A stretch of DNA of 64,000 nt, taken from Adiantum capillus-veneris. Lineage: Eukaryota > Streptophyta > Polypodiopsida > Polypodiales > Pteridaceae. The notes under the pieces were generated by a model that searched no databases, was not told the DNA's origin, and worked only from the letters and a program-made list of their open reading frames with translations. Below, in pieces: positions 34,816 through 49,091 of the stretch (position 1 is its first letter; each line of letters starts with the position of its first letter). The position numbers and the translations under genes were made by a program. Location of the stretch: contig CM043963.1 in assembly GCA_014529385.2 (NCBI GenBank), positions 71,258,412 through 71,322,411 of the forward strand, read 5' to 3'.

Positions 34816-35511
34816 TCAAATCCCAGCTCTAAACTGAGAACATTGCTTAATTAAATTAGAGTTACTATTGGCATGGTTATGAGTGCGGTCTCTCTGACCT
34901 TTGCCACTAGCAACATCTGCATCACCTTGCTTTGAAAGCTCATTGACCTTCCTGTGTATCTCTTCAGTAAGTAGACTATAAACTACAATATCATAGGCCA
35001 ACTTGCCCTCGGGTGTAGAGTTGCTAATGGCTATGCAAAATATGTCCCTAGAAGAGGGTACGGAGCACAATAATTGCACTTCATCGTCTACATTTGAATC
35101 CTTGTAAAATCAATTGATTGAAAAGCACATTGAACGCACTCAAGTGCTCAAAAATCGTGTCACCTTCTTTCATGAAAAGCTCTAAAAGCTTCTTCATCAA
35201 GTACAGTTTGTTACTTGCACTTCTACTCTCATGTGTATTGCATAGCTTGTCCCACAAGGATTTAGCAGTAGCTCCATCCAGTATGGTGAAATACATAAAT
35301 TCGGCTAAGTGTAAGTGAATAGTGGACCTGGCTTTTGCATTTAGAATCTTCCACTATGCTTCTGTATAGCCATCTCCCTCTGCACGCTAAAAGATTGACT
35401 CTAATTGACCTTTTTGGATCACACATCTTGGATTTGTTGTTTCCACATGGAGAAATTAGTACCATTGAATTTTTTGATACTATAAATGTCCTTCTTAGTA
35501 AAAGATGTCAT
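34816..35511 (-). pseudogene. Ty1/copia gag relic
   Basis: The start at 35511 reads MTSFTKKDIYSIKKFNGTNFSMWKQQ, the typical 'F-G-N---W' opening of copia gag (UBN2-type). An early stop follows after about 30 codons. Frames 35081-35296 (LWDKLCNTHESRSASNKLYLMKKLLELFM) and 34816-35079 (SVPSSRDIF) continue the gag in the right order. No protease, integrase, RT or LTR is recognisable nearby. Confidence 0.82.
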
Positions 35512-37670
<2,159 letters not shown>

Positions 37671-37937
37671 TTGAGAAATATCCCAAGTTTAAGCTTAATC
37701 TTTGATTTTATGGCCCTTTTAAAATCATTTAAAAAACTTAATGATAATACTTTTATGCCAAATTTACCATTTCATTGGCATATGCATGATTATTTTCACA
37801 TAAGCCTACTATGTCCACTTAGAGAAGGCCTTTTTATTTCACTTATGACAAAAAATACTCCTCTTCTAGAAGATGATGATGTCAAATCCTCAAAAGAATT
37901 TTGGATCATGGATGCAAGCATCACTTCTGGTCGTTAA
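37671..37937 (+). CDS. Unknown 88-codon ORF, probably a relic
   Basis: A short open frame (MRNIPSLSLIFDFMALL...) with an acidic EDDDVKSSKEF stretch. It lies 300 bp before a polypurine tract and LTR start at 38241, so it may be the last piece of a copia element. I recognise no domain. Confidence 0.25.
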   Translation: MRNIPSLSLIFDFMALLKSFKKLNDNTFMPNLPFHWHMHDYFHISLLCPLREGLFISLMTKNTPLLEDDDVKSSKEFWIMDASITSGR

Positions 37938-38231
37938 TATCATCATTCATATCTACCTATCCTAATTACACATAGTAGATAGCACAAAGACCGTTGATCA
38001 TTAAGGCAGCACATGTTTGTACTTTTACATTCTCCAATTTCTCATTATATAATGTAGAGTGTCAATTGAGTCACACTTGTTCTTATATACATGGCCAATT
38101 TTAGTTGTACAATCATTATATAGAGATGGTCAATTGAGGCAATATGGTGTAGCTCACCCATTCAGGCAACAGTATTAGCTTGTACAAATTGCCAGTTGAA
38201 GCAATAGAATTGAGGACAACTGATTTTAATC

Positions 38232-39260
38232 TTGGGGGTATGTTACAAAAAATATTAAATAATGATTTTTATTTTTAATCCACCTAGGATATTTCATTGG
38301 CGAGAAATAAGATCTAAATGTATTATTTTTAAGTGTATTAATAGACTAGTCGTTGGTGAGAAATATGTTCTAGTGTGTAATTGATGTGTAATGGCAAACG
38401 AGTAATTGATGAGATATATGATCTAATGTGTGATTGATGTGTATTGGAAGATTAGTAGATGTGGATTATAAGGACTCAATTACTTCAAGAAAAATATATG
38501 TTGTCAAGTTAGGAACAAATCCTACTTGAAAGATGTGCTACTTTTAGCCGGCGGGCCTCTACCTACGCGAGTTTGAGAGAAGAAAACTATCAAATTTTAC
38601 ACATTGACAAGTAGTCGACTCTTGAGATCCCTAAAATTAGTGTGCTTTATTGGAAAAAACAATTTATATAATATTGTGATCCTTGAATTAATACATTGAG
38701 CTTAATATACAATTTTTGTAGCCAAATATATGGTATTCAAAGCCCTTCATAAACCCTTGAACTCTTTTCTCAAACCCTTGTCACTTGAACTCGTTCTAAA
38801 ATTTCATCTAAAGATTTTAAAGATTGCCTCTTGAAGCCCTTGAACTTGCCCTTGAATTTCAAGCCCTGGCTTTTTGACAAACCCTTGAACCTCTTGGAAG
38901 CTATGTCCTTTGAAACTCGAAGATGTGCTCTCCCATCTTTCTCTTGGAAGATTGCTCTTTTGAAAGCGTGGAATCCTTCTCTCTAAAAGCTTGACCTTAT
39001 GCTCTCTTGAAGCCTCAAAGATTTTCTCCCTTGAAGGCTCAATTTTTTTCTCGTTGGCTGCTCTTCAATCTTGAAAGTTTGTTGCCTAGTTATTTTCTCT
39101 TATGGCATGGTTCCCTCCCTTTATAAAGCTTTTGATTGGTGCTCTAATAGAGACGAGTCTCTCTTTTGATAGCAATGTGGGAAACTGTCCTTGTTGACGT
39201 GGTAGGTCAAGGTCAAAGTGCACCAAAAACTTTGCAATTAGGGCCAAAAATCTTTGTTAG
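38232..39260 (+). repeat. Probable copia polypurine tract and 3' or solo LTR
   Basis: TTGGGGGTA (38233-38240) is followed by TGTTACAAAAAATATT, the usual polypurine tract plus TG LTR start. A TATA box (TTTATAAAG) is at 39120-39128. Part of it (38260-38460) reappears inverted at 43790-43895, showing that it is a repeat family. The 3' end is not fixed. Confidence 0.5.
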
Positions 39261-42200
39261 GGCCTGTTGATCAAGCACCCTCACCATTCGGGCCTCATAG
39301 AAACCAACAAGAGTCAAATTTCCCCCCTCATATCTATTCTCGCTACAACATGCCATAGTTGGACCTTTTCCCCCTTTGATTCACATTGCCCTTCAATTCT
39401 TTTGGCCAATGGGCGGCTAAGGAACTTTGGGTGGCATCCCTTTGTTGGGAGACCACAAAATTTGACTTTCATATTGAACAAAGCATTGCCAAGCACAACA
39501 TGTGTCTCCAATGGTCCCTATGGTGCAAGCTTAGGTGATGTTAGTTGGTGAATGGCCTCCCCTTTTTACTCCAAAAAAACAACCCAAAGCTTCCTTCCTT
39601 GCCACTGCCATGTTGGACATATCCTTTTTTGAACACTGGCAAAAAAATCAATTATAAACTAATCAAGACTAAAATGAAAAACACTTTTCCCAATCTCTGA
39701 CAAAAAAAAAAATTATTTCCCCTTATGATTGCCAAGTAGTACGACAACATCTACAATAAAGAGGAAAGTCTATTTAACTCTTAGATTATAGGATATCCCT
39801 CTTAAACCATGCAAACTCTACTTTAATATAAATTGTTTTTAATAAATGTGAGGGCCATGCCAAGGACCGTCGACTGCACCATCTCCAAATGGATACACCA
39901 TGATTCTTGGCATCCCTCTCGCTTGAGACCCGACATCAACATAGTACTCCTCCTACTCTTTGATGCCAACTCAAGGGGGTGATAACATTCACTTTTTCTC
40001 ATATGGAACCCTTAACCCGGAAACATCTTTCCCTATCAATTCAAAACATTCCAATCAAAGCCATGGGATTGTTTTTGAACTATATCTTCCAGGGTTAACT
40101 GGTGAGAGTTCTCTAATTCACCCTTGGTCCAAGGTCACTGACGCTTTTTTCTCGGTTATGACCGAGCATAGCCATCAGTGCGTTCCCCTAAGATGAGTGT
40201 ATTTACTAACTACACAAATCCCTTGTTCCCAAGTTTGATCCCCTCTTCGTAGATCGGAATCCCTTTCCCCCGTTCTTGACTTAACTTAATGGACAACATA
40301 AAATTGGGCTCAACTTTTTGTCCAACAAATTAACCCTTTGGAATCCACTCTCCCACCGAACCGTTTGGTAAATGCAACTTTCTAAGTTAGTACTATGATA
40401 CTAGGAAAAAATTATTTTAAACATTTTGAACCAAGAATACAGTTTAAGCATTTGAAAGCAGCATGCAAACTATTGCATACCCTTGCAAGTATGCATTTAT
40501 CACGTGATTCCCACTTTTTTTCGTTCTTAGAATGTTTTTCTTCCTTTTTGCTTTAGTATTATTAAAATTATCTAGTTATCTTTCAAGTAATCACATATAC
40601 TTCTCTAGGCATATCCCTATCCTCGTCCGAGGACTCGAGTATCTTGTCTCCTTTGCCACGTATGGAGGTGGAGCCTTTACACGATTTCCAAATCTTATTT
40701 TTCTTTATCTTGTTTGGAAAAGGCTGACAAAATCAATCTACCCTAAGTTCGTTTTAGATAAATATTTTGAGAAGCAGAGGAAAGGTCTACGACTGATGAG
40801 AACAATTGCAGGATAGTCCATTTAGGTTCCTAACCTTTCCAAGGTTCCTTTTTACCAAACAATTAGAAGAGTTTCTTAATTAAATCACATCTTCCTCCCT
40901 TATCTAATCCCTTCTTGGAATCCCTTTTTCCTTCCTCCTTTTCTTGTTGACATCAAGCCTACCCAGACTAGACTGATTTCCAGATGTATCTGCAAGTCTC
41001 ACCACTTGGTCGAGACTCACTCCCATCCAATCCCAATTCCAAAGCCTTGAATGAACTCGAGCTCAAAATATAGACCAACGGTCATCAATACTAGCCAGAA
41101 ATGACCATTCCCCGTTGCATCCCATAGATAAACACATGCGTTGGTCTTTTTTTAAACATGTAAGACAAGTTTCACACTTAAAACTTCTATGTTATGCTAC
41201 GGCTATCTACGTCAAATCTTCTCGATAAAGTTTTTAATCCTAATTGAAGTTTAGATTAGGTTCATTTGAGTTAAATCCCTTAGTTCCTGTTTTCTTTTAA
41301 TCTCTACTTAAACAAAACCTTAAGAAAACAATGAGTCTCTGGGTAGTTAAGGTTTTGTCTTGATGCAAGTTTCAAGTTCACTCCATCTTGAACAAATCCC
41401 ATTTGTTTACTTGCATCACTTTCCATCCATGGGGCATCTCCATGGAAGTGATGGGAGTTTTATTTGCAAGCAACACGGTTGTCACTTCGGTATAGCTATC
41501 CCCTTACTCCCCACATATCATAATTGCAAAACAAATTTGAAAGAATACAAACTTGAAAAGAGCAATGCATATGCTCTTTATGATGATCTTTGCTTTAGTG
41601 TGGGCCATGAATTGCAAACATAGTACTTTAGAGTGCACCAACTTGGAATTGTAAACTTCTTTTGAGTGATTATACACAAGTCGATGCTTGAGTGTTTAAG
41701 AGTAGAACCATTCAATGAATGATATTGTAAATGTAAAATGCAAAGTTCGTAAGAGTGGGTATGCTAGTGTAGTGAAAAATGCGCATGCATTGAAGTATTA
41801 AAATGATTAAAAAGTTCTTCTTTGAGATGGGAGTTAGGAATACCTTGCTACCATGGAGAGGAATATTTTCATAGCTAGGAGTGGTCTAAGGATTTGGGGT
41901 TTTCCAATTGATAATAGAGGGGAAGGATAACCCTACTAGCTTGGAATCGGATCCTTCTTCCAAAGACAACTCCTTTAATTATGATAAAATTACCCTTCAA
42001 AGCTTAACTTCCTCTTGAGAGAATTAGGTATTAACCCCAAAAAGAATCTCATCGACATCCTATGTAGAGAGGAAAGATGAATGCATAATCAAGAAAACAT
42101 TGTAAGTCTTTCATGAGAGTATTACAATGTCTCTCTTAGAAAAACAAGAGTAGTTTAAAAAAGAATTCCAACACTTAGTGGCCTTTGCTTTATGACATTT

Positions 42201-42643
42201 ACATTTATAAGAGTAATTTAGGTAAGAGAATAAAAGTAACATCAAAAAAAGGTTTATGTGGGAGATTAAGGGATAATCATAGATGTTAGTCATCATTCAT
42301 CATGCATACTATTTAGGTAATAATGATCTCCGGTCACCTATGGTTAAAGAGGGTGCTTTCTACTCTCTCTCTATGCCATATTAGTCTGGTAATCTAAGAA
42401 ACTTGAAATAATGGAACTTGAAATAACATCATGGTTAGTTGCTAGCAATGTGGCTAGTTATGATTAGTAATGAACCATATTTAGAAAGAAAAAAACAAAA
42501 TTAAGAAGTTCTTCTTCCCAAGCAAGCAAGGAAAAGGCTTGCTTATGGAAACATGAGAGCTTAAGCCTGAATTTAAGTAAGCATAAAAGGTCAATTACTT
42601 TCAAGAAAGTACAGTAGCATAAAAAGAACAAGAAAACATTACC

Positions 42644-42701
<58 letters not shown>

Positions 42702-43789
42702 GTATAGTCTTCTCCTCACTTTGGTAATTATCGAAGAATCCGAGGTGAGTCGTCTCTTTCCCTCTTCACTTTGCTTGAAGACCACCAATTGGGCTACTTG
42801 GAATGAGAGAATGAAAGAGACAAGGGAGATTCAAACCATGGAAAGCTTGAGGGTTAGGAGAGAGGATAGGAGAATGTAACGTGAAGAAGAAGATCAAGTT
42901 TTGACAAACTTGAATAGGGTTTTGGCCATGGCTTCTCTTGGAGAGGGTGTGTGCGTGTAGGAGGTGTGTGTGTGAAAGAGGCTTAGCTATGGCTTTCTCA
43001 AGCTTAATCTCAAGTTTACACCTTGAGAAATGAAGGAGAGAAGTGTAAGGTTATCTTCCTTATTGATAAGTTCTTTTTACTTATCTTGATAATTTATCTT
43101 GCTTTTCAAAACTTCTTCAACAAGTTACTTACTCACCTTATCCTTATCTTCTCTTTTCCTTTTTTCCTTATCTTTTTTTTTTCTTTATCTTATCTTTTCT
43201 TTTTTTCTCATCTTTTTCTTTATACTATTTTTCTTGAGATGAAAATCTAATTTCTCATGCATTGGTTATGCCCATGTCCCCATGGTGTGAACTTAAAGTG
43301 TCTTGTGTGTAAACTTTGGTTCTTGGATTGAGCCCAAATTACACGAACTTTTTCTTTTGTTTTTTAAAATTCCATGACTTACACGTGTCGGTCAAGAGTA
43401 AGGGCTATTAGGAGGCCCTTACAATAAAGAGCAAAGTATATTTAACTCTTACATTGTAGAATACCCCTCTTAAACCATGCAAACTCTATTTTAATGTAAA
43501 TTACTTTACTTTTACCTGAAGTTGAATGTGTCTCTCTTTTTTAGCTTGCTTTTTGAGTTAACTAATAAGGTCAAATACATGCACAAGCACGAAGCCTACT
43601 CATGCTTGGAGGCCGATGCCCTAATCCATGTGCTTTGTTCTCTTTATCTCCATCTATATTTATGTGTGAACTCTCTGGCTTTAATGTTCTCTATCTATAT
43701 GCTAAAGAAGTGAGTGACATTCCATTATGATTAGAAAGTAAAGTATCGCTACTATCTATTATAAAACCAGAGGTCGACCAAAGTGAATG
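39261..43789. other. No gene seen; dispersed 82-bp repeat and (GT)n
   Basis: No coding sequence is supported. 39753-39834 and 43421-43502 are direct repeats (about 85% identical by eye) that share CTCTTAAACCATGCAAACTC. (GT)n is at 42645-42698 and a T/C-rich run at 43140-43230. Confidence 0.5.
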
Positions 43790-43895
43790 GATCCTCAGCA
43801 TCCACACTACTCATTTATCAACACACATCAATCATACATTAAATCGTATTTCTTACCAATAGGATATCCAGGTGGATTAAAAATAAAAGTCATTC
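43790..43895 (-). repeat. Inverted fragment of the LTR at 38241
   Basis: Reverse-complement matches to 38260-38460 include TTTTATTTTTAATCCACCT and TGATTGATGTGT. A short solo fragment of the same LTR family in the opposite orientation. Confidence 0.65.
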
Positions 43896-45025
43896 GTCAT
43901 GCATGGTGATATACAAACACTAAGAATCTATACATAGAGGACGCACAATGAAAACAAAGATGGAAACAAAGAAGATGAGGTGCAAATATTGGGTCCAATT
44001 GGCACCCATGCACAAGTGAGCTCCTCCCTCATGCATGTAGTTGATTCTATATGTTAGCTCAAAAAGAGAGCTGAAAACAAGAGACACATTTCACTTTTTC
44101 AAAAAAAGTAAAGCACTTTAATGAAAATAGAGTTGGCACAGTTTAAGAGGGGGTTTCTATACCGCCTCTACTGTCTCATATGCCTAAAGCAACATGTGTG
44201 ACCATAATGCCAACAACGCATATATCAGCATGAATGAGATCTCCCTCTCTCAGAAGTTATCTCTGTAGACTCTAAAATGTCACACATATCTGCTATATAG
44301 ACGTCAAGAAACCACAAACCACATATGCATCTAAGTGGGAGACAAACTTGACCACTACATCATGTAGACATAATCACCACATATGCATAAAACAGCTCTA
44401 CAAATGATGTAAAGTGTATCCACAACTCAAATCCGTTCATGAACAAGCATCAACAAAAGATATGCAAGCACTAAAGTGTCACTAAACCAAGTGAGTTCAC
44501 ATCAAGGTTAAATAGCTCAACCGAACGTGAAGCACATAACCATATATGCAAGTAGAGAGCAAACACAATGCTCAAACGCATCACATAAATACTATTGTTA
44601 TGTGGATGTCATGTCGAACCATTAAACACAAAACTTATAGCATCACCCCATAGGTACGATACAGAAGACCAAAAGAACATTACATAGACATAGAGAAATT
44701 TGAAATACTAATGGTTATATCTTCATCTATGACATAACATAAAGAGAATGATGATACGTCATATGCAGGCTACGCTTGTCTTAATAGATCCCAGCTTGCA
44801 TATTAGTACGAATAGTTATATTTTTTTATCAAACATATACACCCCTTTGGTATACGAACTATGGTTCCTCTTGCCTAACATTTGGCATGCACGGACAACC
44901 TAATCCCACATTACTACAAAATTCAGTCACCATCAGAAGAATCCATATGGGGAATGAAAGGGGGAGGTGGTTTGGATTTACATATGGTCACAACTAGGAA
45001 AAGGTTGATAGCTCAGGTGATTTCA
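43896..45025. other. No gene seen
   Basis: AT-rich DNA with many CA/AT-rich short motifs and no coding frame worth calling. Confidence 0.45.
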
Positions 45026-46588
45026 TCAGAGCAGAGTCGATGCCTCCATCCACCAAGGAGAAGCCGGAGGATTAAATAGGCTGAGGGAGTTCACACATTT
45101 ATTCTGGAAAAACGTAGTGTATTGGAAGAGGCTCTTATACTTGGAATCACTATGCTTCAGGGTGGTCACTTCCTGCTGCATTTGCTCCTCCTCCTCCTTG
45201 CTCAGTAATAGTTGAGTTTTGAGGTTGTCCAGCTCCGTCTCCGTCGCTTGGAGTGCCACCTCCACATCCAATTGAGTACTAGAGTCCTCAAGATCATCAT
45301 TCATAGGGCTTAAAAAACTAGTTGGATGGGGGAATGGGATATATTCATCAACCTTTCTCTTACCCCAATAAGTTGTGCTAGATGTCCCACATGGATGGCC
45401 CTATGGTGCGGGCAGTGCCAAAACCATCGAGAAGGGCTTGAGTGCGGCTTCCCATTTCTGAATTTCCCCTTCCTCCCAATGAACTTGTTCTTTCAAAAGT
45501 GACACTACTACACCCAGATTGTCCTCTATCAATGGCAGCAAGTCAGAATTGGCTTTTTGATATGCCATTTCAAAGAGTAGTATACCTGATGTCAAGCCAG
45601 CTCATTGGAGACGCTTTTGTCAAACTCCACATGTCGCTCTTCACTTGCTCTACAAAAAAGGTGTGTGTTTAAGCACGATGCAACCACCCTTCTAGTTTGG
45701 CAAGTCTATTTGTTAGAGATTGATTCTGAGCTATCTGCTGCTACTGGACTGGAATAACTTGCAACTGCTAATTGTTGTTGCTCACTCTAGTGTAGAGTTA
45801 CTTGATACATAAACTACAAAAAATCAATAATATGTTGCTCTTGTAATTGGCATCCTGGCTGTATTCAAGGGTACTCTACACTACTACCAAAACCTGACGG
45901 CAATCGTCTTTATTTTGAGAAAATTATATTGCTCTAGTAGTTGGTGCACCTCCTTGCCACCCTACCGCTTCCCCAAATGTAGAGTGAGTAAAAAACCAAT
46001 ATGACGGAGGTTTTTACATGATCGATTGTAACTGGTACTGTCACCAGAGAAGTTGATACACACATAGAGACAAGTACAAACAGAATCCACCCCGCATTAG
46101 TGGTCTAGCCAATACCTATAACAGTAGACGACTTGCTAATAAAGCTTCCTCTCTAGCATCTCTTGTTTCCACTTTTTCATCAAGGACACTCCATCCTCTG
46201 CACTAGAAGCTAGCATAATCTTGGAGACCGGTGGCACAAAAACAACAATACTTTTTGTAGCAATAGAACTAGAAACAATGCCAGTTAATCCGAGCCAACT
46301 AGACTCACCCTGTTCAAGAGTGATCAACATCGAGGACATCAACACATCAACATGAGGTAAGGGCACATAGGGAGTAGTAAGGGTATAAATCCAAAAGGTA
46401 GAGCCATTGAAATCTGGCTACGAAAAGGGAAGCCACAAAATTTTCTCTATCTTGGTATTCACTACTTGCCCATTGTCCATTGTGTTGACCACCCACCCGG
46501 CTTCTGTGAATAACTATCGGATTACAGCCTAGTTGACCCCACGTGGGAGCTTAGTAGTAGTAAGCATGGCATGAGTAGCATTGGTCAT
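45026..46588 (-). pseudogene. Decayed ORF of unknown family with coiled coil
   Basis: Starting at ATG 46588 (MTNATHAMLTTTKLPRG) a single minus-strand frame carries coherent protein sequence to 45026, about 520 codons. It holds three clear blocks: a globular part (46136-46560, FTEAGWVVNTMDNGQVVNT), a middle broken part, and a C-terminal segment (45026-45595) with a coiled coil (ALQATETELDNLKTQLLLSKEEEEQM). In-frame stops are mostly TAG in the two outer blocks. A gag-like or accessory ORF of a retroelement is the likeliest source; I recognise no family. Confidence 0.55.
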
Positions 46589-47394
46589 CAACCATACCCC
46601 TTGCAACACCCAACAAAGACACTCTCACACTGCAACATCTGCACAACTATGCAGTCAAATCTCATTACTGGTTGGGTTCCCATAAGCCGTTACCATATCC
46701 TACATGGTCGTCTTTCTTATAAGGACAATCACATCTGTGCAGGGAAGGTGGCATCTTTCTGCACCACTTGTGCTCATAGATGCTTAGGTTTTCCATGCAG
46801 GTGAACAATATCCTAGCTCTCTTTTGTTTCTAACTCATGCGTAATTAAGAGGGTGTGGGAATGGGGCCATACTTGTGCCCAATCAATGAGTGTATACTAG
46901 AGTAGTCCTCTTCTCCAGCCACACCTTCATTGCCTCGATCATCTGATGGTTGAGGGGAATAAGATCTTCATGCTCGCAGAGCCCACACGTGGGGTCATCC
47001 TTCAATTGTATGCAAAGAGCTTAAGGACGCTTATAGAGAAAGTAGCAAACTGCACAAATCTTGGCAATGAACAAAGCTAAGCAAAGCATGTGAGTAGAAA
47101 AGAAAGAATCTAATGGGAAGTAAAAGTAAGAGCAAAGAAAGTGCCGCACTTATATAGTTTCCCTTTGCATGTCTCAGATTCACATGTGTGACAATTAATG
47201 AACTGCCATCCCTTGTCACAATTACTTCACTCATTACAAGATCCTTCTCATCATGCCTTGAATACTCAATATGAGACTTAATGCCACCTTCATAATCATA
47301 CACCATATTGATTAACGTGATTGTTGGGATTTGATCTGCCATGTCAATAGCCTTATCATGATAAATGTGCACCATCCCAAGATAATGCCGCAAT
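46589..47394 (-). promoter_or_regulatory. Possible promoter/LTR region upstream of the decayed ORF
   Basis: On the minus strand ACTATATAAGTGCGGC places a TATA box at about 47150-47158, about 560 bp upstream of the ORF start at 46588. Gypsy RT sequence stops near 47395, so a new element may begin there. No PBS or LTR pair was found. Confidence 0.35.
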
Positions 47395-48129
47395 TTGAAA
47401 CCATTAACCATCCCATGTAGTAATAAATGTCGTCTTTGGTTGGTCTACAATTTCCATTTGCACATGATTGTAACCATTGTATCCATTTGCAAAAGAATAC
47501 ATCTATTGGCCTGCAACTTCATCCAAGGTAGAATCCAAAAATGGAAGAGAAAAGGAATCAGGCGTCCTAGCTGCATTCAACTTCCGACAATCAACATTGA
47601 TCCACAACTTCTTGTTCTTTTTATAGACCACAACAATTGGCAAGATCCACTCGGAGTTTTCAATTGGAACTATGAATCCAACCCTCAACAATATATCAAA
47701 CTCCTCTTTCACTTCTTGGCATAATTTGGACTCATACAATACTTGGTTTGCTTGGTAGGGACCATATCCTTCTTCAAATTGATATGTTGTTGTTGATAGA
47801 ATCTGGGGTCTAGACTCTTTGTATCTAGATAATCCCATGCAAACACATTCATGAACTCTGTCAATAGCTTGATAAGATCTTATAAAAAAGACTCTTCCAT
47901 ACTGGCACAAATCTTAACAGGTTTAGGCTTCTCCATTGTCTCCAGATTCACTTCTTGAATTGCATCTTCCTTGAACCAAGAAACCTTGTTCATTTGCTTC
48001 TCAAATTCATGTTCATGCTATAATAACTCCTTCAACTCCATTAACTCTAGGTCAAATTTTCCCTCTTCACCTAGTTTTTTAATGTCCTTATTGGTACTCG
48101 ACTCAATTTCTGCCCACCATGGCTTGGTC
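47395..48129 (-). pseudogene. Gypsy RT 5' half (family C relic), left of the nested copia
   Basis: The frame 47503-47910 contains VKEEFDILLRVGFIVPIENSEW, PIVVVYKKNKKLWINVDCRKLNAA and PFLDSTLDEVAGQ, then in the next frame GYNGYNHVQM and KTTFITTW. This is gypsy RT motif order. It stops before the catalytic YVDD block. The upstream linker is at 48018-48134, where the copia element interrupts it. Confidence 0.85.
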
Positions 48130-48134
48130 AGAAC
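48130..48134. repeat. Target site duplication AGAAC, left
   Basis: AGAAC directly before the LTR, identical to 51757-51761 after the other LTR. Removing the element and one copy restores continuous gypsy sequence. Confidence 0.92.
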
Positions 48135-48322
48135 TGAAGGGGATAGGGGAGCACCACAGATGGAGAGTGAGAGAGAGAAAGAGACACACAACACGATGTG
48201 GGTGGGGAGACTCAAAAGAGTGAGCAGCCCCTTATACACTTATGCTATGTATAAGGTATACAAGTCAGTGGGCACCCAAACTCTGGGCGGCCGGGCAAGG
48301 CACAGACGCCTATACCCCAACA
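48135..48322 (-). repeat. 3' LTR of the compact copia element
   Basis: TGAAGGGGAT...CCCCAACA on the plus strand (TGTTGGGG...CCCCTTCA on the coding strand). On the coding strand AAGTGGGAGGT just before it is the polypurine tract (48323-48333). It contains GC-rich GGGCGGCCGGGC. Confidence 0.95.
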
Positions 48323-48401
48323 ACCTCCCACTTAAAGGCGACTGTGCCTTTAAGCAAGGGAACCTAGTCTAAAGACTACAAAAGGTGAGAGAAAACCGCT
48401 C

Positions 48402-49070
48402 TCAATCGATGCCCACTGGCTGGCTGTGATCGTGTGCATCCGGTTGTCCTGCTCTCGTGTAAGTCCATACACCACCAGACGTACCGCACACGTACTGCAA
48501 GTATGTACGCAATACCTGCATATCTCCCTCGTGCACTATGCCATCATCAGTCAACAAACGACTGACAACCCCAACTGCAAATGCTCCCACTGCAGCTGCA
48601 ATATCCGGTCTCAAGATCAACATCTCATACATGAGACCACCGAATGCCGATGCAATGCTAGCGGGCCCTGCTAGCTCTACGGAGCATGCATCAACATATA
48701 TATCCCTGGCAATAGGCATCTCTGACTGACAAGGCGTGTCAGCCACATGCATCTCCTGACTGTCCACAAAAGACGCATCAACCTGTCGTGCAACCTCAGA
48801 GAAAACCAACTGCTTTAGGTGTCTGCTGGAAGACATATCCTGCACAACTATATCCCCATGCTCACTGTCGAGCATAGAAAGGAATGATTGCATAATCGCT
48901 GACGTCTCAGCCTCCTCTGCAATCATCCACTGCAAACATGACCACTCAATCTGTTGTGACTCACTAGAGCAAGACCGCTCTACCTGTCTATCCTGCATAG
49001 AAGTATCTAGCACAACTGAGTCTCTGCTTTGCTCAATCACTAGCAAAGCATGCATGTCTGACTCTGTCAC
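48402..49070 (-). CDS. Second ORF of the compact copia element, ends in an RT-tail-like segment
   Basis: 222 codons, no internal stop. The last ~100 residues (ASAFGGLMYEMLILRPDIAAAVGAFAVGVVSR...LRTYLQYVCGTSGG) match the end of copia RT/start of RNase H ('S-VGSLMYAM-CTRPDIA-AVG-VSRF---P---H---V--ILRYL-GT'). The residues that differ include a changed start and a loss of the conserved Trp. The first ~120 residues, rich in Glu, Ser and Met, have no domain that I recognise. It lacks all polymerase catalytic motifs. It may be a deletion product or a maintained accessory protein. Confidence 0.65.
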   Translation of the reverse strand: MTESDMHALLVIEQSRDSVVLDTSMQDRQVERSCSSESQQIEWSCLQWMIAEEAETSAIMQSFLSMLDSEHGDIVVQDMSSSRHLKQLVFSEVARQVDASFVDSQEMHVADTPCQSEMPIARDIYVDACSVELAGPASIASAFGGLMYEMLILRPDIAAAVGAFAVGVVSRLLTDDGIVHEGDMQVLRTYLQYVCGTSGGVWTYTRAGQPDAHDHSQPVGID

Positions 49071-49091
49071 CTCTCTATGTGACTGCTCAAG

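Noticed and set aside
40780-40830. GACTGATGAGAAC near 40790 as a hammerhead core
   Set aside because: No matching GAAA strand or stems around it.
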